From Bombardia bombarda (lineage: Eukaryota > Ascomycota > Sordariomycetes > Sordariales > Lasiosphaeriaceae), in contig JAULSR010000002.1 in NCBI GenBank assembly GCA_030512295.1, forward strand, positions 124,001-188,000: a stretch of DNA of 64,000 bases. The letters are read 5' to 3'. Below the pieces are notes generated by a model that saw nothing but the letters and a program-made list of their open reading frames with translations, was not told where the DNA came from and did no database searches. The position numbers and the translations under genes were made by a program. Below are positions 59,237-64,000 of this stretch, piece after piece. Position 1 is the stretch's first letter; each line of letters begins with the position of its first letter.

Positions 59237-61916
59237 ATCTGAACTGGGTTCAGCGCATAGCCACCGTGCTGTCCCCCATCACTCACCGGCTCTTCCGAAA
59301 GCCAGCGGCATTGCGTCCAGCACTTCGGCCCCACACAACGCGTGTGAAGCATCAGCATCTTATTACACCCCAATCACCCTTTCAGTAGCAACCCTTCGAT
59401 GACGCGACACGACACGATACAGACACCCAATACCAAGATGCACAGATGATGTGTATATAGATTCCCCCATGGCACCATTGATCGACATCATATCCCAAAG
59501 ACACTACACCACATTTTAACACTTCCCCGCAGCTACAGGCGCTGTTTGTTTTCTTGCAACGGAATCTATTGGGACTACGATAGAGCGATATCATGTATTG
59601 CTCCACGCCTTCCTAGACAGGAAAGGGGGCGTGGAGCAAACTCAACATCATGTAGAAGTCCAAAAGGGACGACTCAAAAGGAAGCGGCTTGGTGTCCGAA
59701 CTGGTGTTTAACCCTTTGTTCAAGTGAACGGGTTATGGAGTTCGGGGTTGGGGGGGCAGGCGGGCGGGTTACGAACAGGGGCAGCCGTGGTACGCATGGA
59801 GTTCTGGGACGGCGTGAAGAGGACGCAGGCACAAGGCAAGGCGAGGTCATTCTGTGCGGGGTTATCTTTGCACCGGTCCAGATCACGGGAAGACGACAAT
59901 TTCGTGCCTCTTCGCACAGCCGATCAATACATACGTACTTACACCCTCAACGAAAGACAATCTGGCACAAAGGAGGAAGAATGTGTGGCTGCTATATTTG
60001 AGTTTTGGCGGGGCCTGGTCGAGTGACTGAGCCATCAAATGCCAGAAATTACGTAGATCTATAAACCCACATATATCCCCCCCCTGTTCTCTACACTTTT
60101 GCTCGTTTCTTGGCGCGTGGAAGTTGTGATAGACTGTGGTGAGTTGGATGTGACCACGTTTATGCCGACCATGCTGCTGCAATGGTGCTGGCAAGTAGTG
60201 GTATAAATTGATAGGGCTAGTAGCAAACGTGTTAGTACACCTCTCATGGTGTTAGCCGAGACGAGAACTCCCCGTCGTTTCTCCAGAGCTCCTGTCTAGT
60301 GCAGTCGGGCATGAACCAGCCCACCTCTCCGATGAGTTGCTATCAGATTGGATGCCCTAAGCGTGATTGGTAGGTATGTCTTGGTTGTAGGTTGGGTAGG
60401 GACCGCGAGGTATATTGAACTGAGCCGAATTAATTAGGTAGACTGTAACTTCAACAAATGCGAGGATAGTGATGTGATGCGGTTGTCTTGTCTCGCAGCG
60501 GGATGTAACAGCGGCGGGACAGTAGTGTGTGTCTGCTTTGAGTGTGTTACATGAGCCGTCCTTTTCTCCAGGAAAGAAGAAAAGCGAGGTCATTCTGGGA
60601 TGACAGGTCAGATTTCACGGCTTACAGTGTCACATTTAACTGGACTCGAGAGTCTGCTTTATTCTTTGTGGTTTCATCCTCCCCCCATGTTGTTTAGGTT
60701 GCATAGAATTTTACTATATAGCGAGGCTCGACAAGTCGAGAGGTAACTAGTAGAGAGATAGGACGGGGGGGCAGGACGAAAAAGGCAAGGAACGATAGCG
60801 GCAATCGGGGGAAATCGCCAAATGCATCCCGCTATCGCCAGCTATGCTATCACAGCCATCAATTCAACAACCGTTCTGAAAGTCCAGAACTACCGACATG
60901 TTGAAAAATACTCAGTAGGTAGGTAGGCACGCAGTAGCTCTTCGGCTTATCTGCTTATCTCATTCTCACCACATCGGTTGCCTGCGTAAGGTAGTTTTTG
61001 GTTGGCCTCTCTCTTTCATTCAGGATGGCTACCTTGTTCGTCTATGTATGTACGCACAGTAAGGTACAGTACTTGGCATTATCACTTCTCAACGATTAGG
61101 CAGGTACCTTGAAGATGTCGGCCCTCTTTCCTTTTTTTAATACACCAAAGTAAGCCCAGCACCCTCCGCTTTTAGTACGGAAGGAACGACAAGATGCGCG
61201 ATACTGCTAGGTAGCTTCAGACGTTGATATTCAGGTAGGTTTGCTAGACAGTTCCAGGCGGGAGTCGACCCGCTCGGCATCTCTCCATTCTTTCCCGTTT
61301 GCCCCGTAAGGTTGTTTGCCCCGTACAGCACGGACCAGCCAGATTGCTAGCCCTTGGGCGGCTAGGCCTAGCAATTGAGTGTAGAAAAAGGACTGGGCCG
61401 CAAATCCTAATTGCCCTGGCGGCAAGGCAAGACCCGCCCCCCACGGCCAGCCAAGCCAGTCAGCACTCAGCAGGTTAGCGCGAGTTTGACTGCCTGCCGC
61501 ACCGGCAAGAAATACAAGGAAGGCGCCCTGGACATCAACTTGCCTCGAGCAGTCGAGCTTGCGTTGCCTGGAGCCTGGCTGTTGCTGTTGCTGCTGCCGC
61601 TGTTTGTTACGGTTAGTTATTAGGTAGTGGTGCCCGCTGGTGCAATTGGTGGCAGGCGTTGCAAGGTTAATTATTAGCTATCTTCCCTGCCTGTTCAACA
61701 GCCCCAACAGGCCACCACCACCCACCTAGCCAGGCCGGCAGCTCGTGGTGCCATCAGCCCGGTTGCCCTCCACTGTTTGCCCTCCACTGTTTGCCCTCCA
61801 CTGTTTGCCCTGCCTGCCCTGCTGGTTTCTGTTCGCGGCATCTCGACCGGCTGTGAAACAACGCGCCGCCCATACATTAGGTAAGTAGTCTAGGTCTCGC
61901 GTCCGTCGCGGCAAAA
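59237..61916. other. Intergenic, upstream of the Zn2Cys6 regulator
   Basis: About 2.7 kb without a supportable gene. It includes GGTAGGTAGG and AGGTACC motifs near 60918 and 61105, Gln/Pro-free GC-rich segments near 61400-61740 and a 14-base tandem repeat (61763-61810) just before the next gene. The stretch next to KAP95 (59240-59600) is probably its 3' untranslated region. Confidence 0.5.
61763..61810. repeat. 14-base tandem repeat upstream of the Zn2Cys6 gene
   Basis: The unit TTGCCCTCCACTGT is repeated three times exactly, followed by a partial copy. It ends about 105 bases before the start codon, so it lies in the promoter or leader of the transcription factor gene. Confidence 0.9.
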
Positions 61917-64000
61917 ATGGACGTGGACGTCAAGCCGCCAATGCCGATGGCTCCGCTACCGTTGCCACCGCCGTCCGAGTCAAGCGCGTCGCCTCTCCAG
62001 CAGCCCGCCGCTGGCGGCGGACCACCCGTTGTCATCAAGCGGAGGTCCCCCATCGCTTGCCGAAGGTGCGTTCCATGGTACATGCTACTGCACAGTAGTT
62101 CTACTACTATGCTGCTTTCCATGCCAAGTGTCTTCTCATTCAAGGAGTAGACCTGATTGGCAATTACCCTTTCCATCTCCATCTTGGTCTCGACCTGTCC
62201 TTGTCCGTCTCACTATTGCTCCTTCATCAGACCATCAGACTGACAATTGGGCCCAGATGTCGTCGCATGAGGAGCAAATGTCTTCACGACAAAGCCCAGC
62301 CGCCGTGTTATGCCTGTCGAGACGCTGGTCTTGGTGCCGCTGACTGGTAAGAAGATAGCGCCGTCTTCACCTCTAACATGGACGACCCATGACAATGCTG
62401 ACTTGAACTCTGTGTGGCACCAGCATCTTCCCGGTCCGTGGCCAACCCGACAATGACCGCGACTACCGCCACCCTCGGATGAGGGCCGAGAAGAACAACA
62501 ACAAGCGGGAGCCGGCTAAGGTCCGCCGCGATATTCTCGACGCCCCCGTAAGCTCGCCCGCCCAGTCGCCCGCACCCAAGCCACCCCGCGGTATTGATGA
62601 GTGGGACCTCCTTCCCCCGCTCCCCGAGATCATCGAGGCCGTCAACAAGTTCACGCGCCACTACTTTCAGCTGGGCTTCATCCCAAAGCAGCAGTTCACC
62701 GATCGCCTCCTCACCAACCACCGCTCCGTCAGCGTCTTCTTCCTGTTGAGCATCCTCAGCGTCTCTGCCCGCCTGACACCTTCCCTGGTCGCGCGCTACG
62801 GTAATGCTGTCAAGGCCGCGGAGACTTTTATGGAGCGTGCCTCTTCTGTTGCCCTGAATGAGCTTTACCGAGATCCCGATCTAGAAAAGTGTCAGGCTTT
62901 CTACTTACTGAGCATCGCACAGCAGGGCAGCGGCATGAAGAACAGGAGTTCTGTAAGTTGTATTCCATAATGACCAGATGCATCCGCGTCGCTTTGTACT
63001 GACTTGGTTGAAACTAGATCAATATGGGCATTGCCATGCGAATGGCAACTCTGATGCAACTTCACCGCGAAGAGACATACGTCTTGGTGAACCCGACTGA
63101 TGAGCTGGTCATCAGGGCAGAATCTGCCCGCCGCACCTTGGTGAGCATCTGGCACCCATCGATTCCGCTCTATTCTGAAAGAGTGCTGACCACAACCTGC
63201 AGTGGATGCTACACAGCCAGGACAATCTGCATTCGGGGCCTCGCAGTCCCGTATCTTTATCCGCAGGGGATATCACAGCTCTTCTCCCAAGCAACGAGAA
63301 AGACTTCGCCAATGCACGAGAGCCAAAGTCGAGAGCAGCGCTCGAGGACACGCCACCAGCTCTTGAAAACCCAAAGCTCATTGCTGATGAGGGACGCTCT
63401 TTGTTTGCAACACTGATTCAAGCCCATCACTATTGGGGGCTATCTCACGGAGAGCGATTAACAATGATAAAGCCCCACGCCCATGGGAGTCGGAGAATAA
63501 CTATTCAACTATGGCCAAGCGACTTGCAGCCTGGGAGAGAGGCCTGCCAAATGACCATCGATGGAGCAGCTTGCTGTTAAAGGGTTACAAACAAGAAGGG
63601 CAGGACTTGGTGAGTCGTCATAACCAAGGACCATCAGGGCCGACTGTCTATGACGATATGGCTGGTTTTATTGCTAATATGCGCGCTAGGCATATCTCGG
63701 CGTGACCATGATCACTCGGCTCTGTAATATCGTGATAAGGAAGGCATACTTGCACGAGTAAGACGTGAAGATTACTTGTTTCATGGACTTTGCTAATCGG
63801 GCTATTCTAGGATAATGTCCCACGTCAGATCTGATTCCAAGTTGGCAAATTTCTGGGCTGAACTATCTCGCCAGCTCTTCAGAAATGTCCGGGATCTGTA
63901 CGAGCAGATAGACACCCAGTATGCCGATAGATCGGCAGAGGAGGGTATGGGAGCTCAGATGGCGGTAAGACATATGTCGATATGCATGTGGTGACAATGA
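61917..64000 (+). CDS. Zn2Cys6 transcription factor (3' partial), with an apparent 1-base frameshift
   Basis: A fungal binuclear-zinc-cluster regulator. Visible exons are 61917-62065, 62257-62346, 62424-62952, 63018-63140, 63203-63609, 63690-63757 and 63811-63964; it continues past the window. The start context is CAAAAATGG after a Pro-rich leader. The zinc cluster is C-x2-C-x6-C-x8-C-x2-C-x9-C (ACRRCRRMRSKC, then CYACRDAGLGAADC), split over three exons. The middle homology region is clear: NKFTRHYFQLGFIPKQQF, LLSILSVSARLTPSL, INMGIAMRMATLMQLHREET, AESARRTLWMLHSQDNLHSG. Exon 5 changes frame in a run of five G at 63435-63439; one more G would join HHYWG to AISRRAIN and APRPWESENNYS, as relatives have. 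No intron can explain it. The regulated pathway is unknown; no metabolic cluster is next to it in the window. Confidence 0.85.

Noticed and set aside
1..64000. tRNA, 5S rRNA, snoRNA or transposon copies
   Set aside because: I looked for the tRNA B box, 5S-like sequence, C/D box pairs in the RPL9 intron 1, terminal inverted repeats and transposase or reverse-transcriptase motifs and saw none; a covariance-model search would be needed to exclude small RNAs.
61917..64000. The Zn2Cys6 regulator as the pathway regulator of a biosynthetic cluster
   Set aside because: Its visible neighbours are importin beta and LEU4, and no synthase, oxidase or transporter of a secondary pathway lies in the window.

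Overview
This window is nuclear DNA of a filamentous ascomycete (Pezizomycotina), most likely a Sordariomycete and plausibly of the order Hypocreales. The evidence is short introns (about 50-160 bases) with GT..AG ends and CTRAC-like branch points, C-ending codon preference, monocistronic genes on both strands at roughly one per 4 kb, and proteins that only make sense in such a fungus: the voltage-gated calcium channel Cch1, a FRE-type ferric reductase, a Zn2Cys6 regulator, a Ste11-like HMG protein and LEU4. The order-level placement is inference. I see no transposon, CRISPR array, tRNA, rRNA or biosynthetic cluster.

Layout. 1-323: the C-terminal end of a Ser/Thr-rich, probably GPI-anchored protein. 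0.96-14.2 kb: four minus-strand genes, in order MSH5 (meiotic MutS homologue, with an apparent frameshift), EMC5 (ER membrane complex), an HMG-box transcription factor of the Ste11/FMF-1 kind with a 3.2 kb upstream region, and a PHD-finger chromatin protein. 16.4-23.0 kb: CCH1 on the plus strand. 25.4-29.4 kb: three unrecognised plus-strand genes, one small. 31.3-32.9 kb: B-type cyclin (minus), divergent from the mitochondrial ribosomal protein uL2m (34.5-35.8 kb). 37.9-39.5 kb: a DPP1/LPP-type lipid phosphate phosphatase. 40.7-41.9 kb: ribosomal protein uL6 (L9) on the minus strand. 41.9-47.1 kb: a 5.2 kb stretch with no gene I can support. 47.1-49.0 kb: ferric reductase. 51.9-54.1 kb: LEU4, with a perfect Gcn4/Cpc1 site upstream. 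56.1-59.2 kb: importin beta-1 (KAP95). 61.9-64.0 kb: the 5' part of a Zn2Cys6 transcription factor, also with an apparent frameshift.

The genes are mostly conserved housekeeping or developmental genes and do not form one pathway. Themes are meiosis and sexual development (MSH5, HMG protein), cell cycle (cyclin B), calcium entry, iron uptake, leucine synthesis, translation in cytosol and mitochondria, and nuclear import. No clear new multi-gene system is visible. The most useful observations are the two frameshifts, both in runs of five G where six would restore a conserved frame (which suggests sequence error rather than two pseudogenes), the 8- and 9-base first coding exons of LEU4 and cyclin B, the three unrecognised genes between CCH1 and cyclin B, and the large gene-free interval upstream of the ferric reductase.
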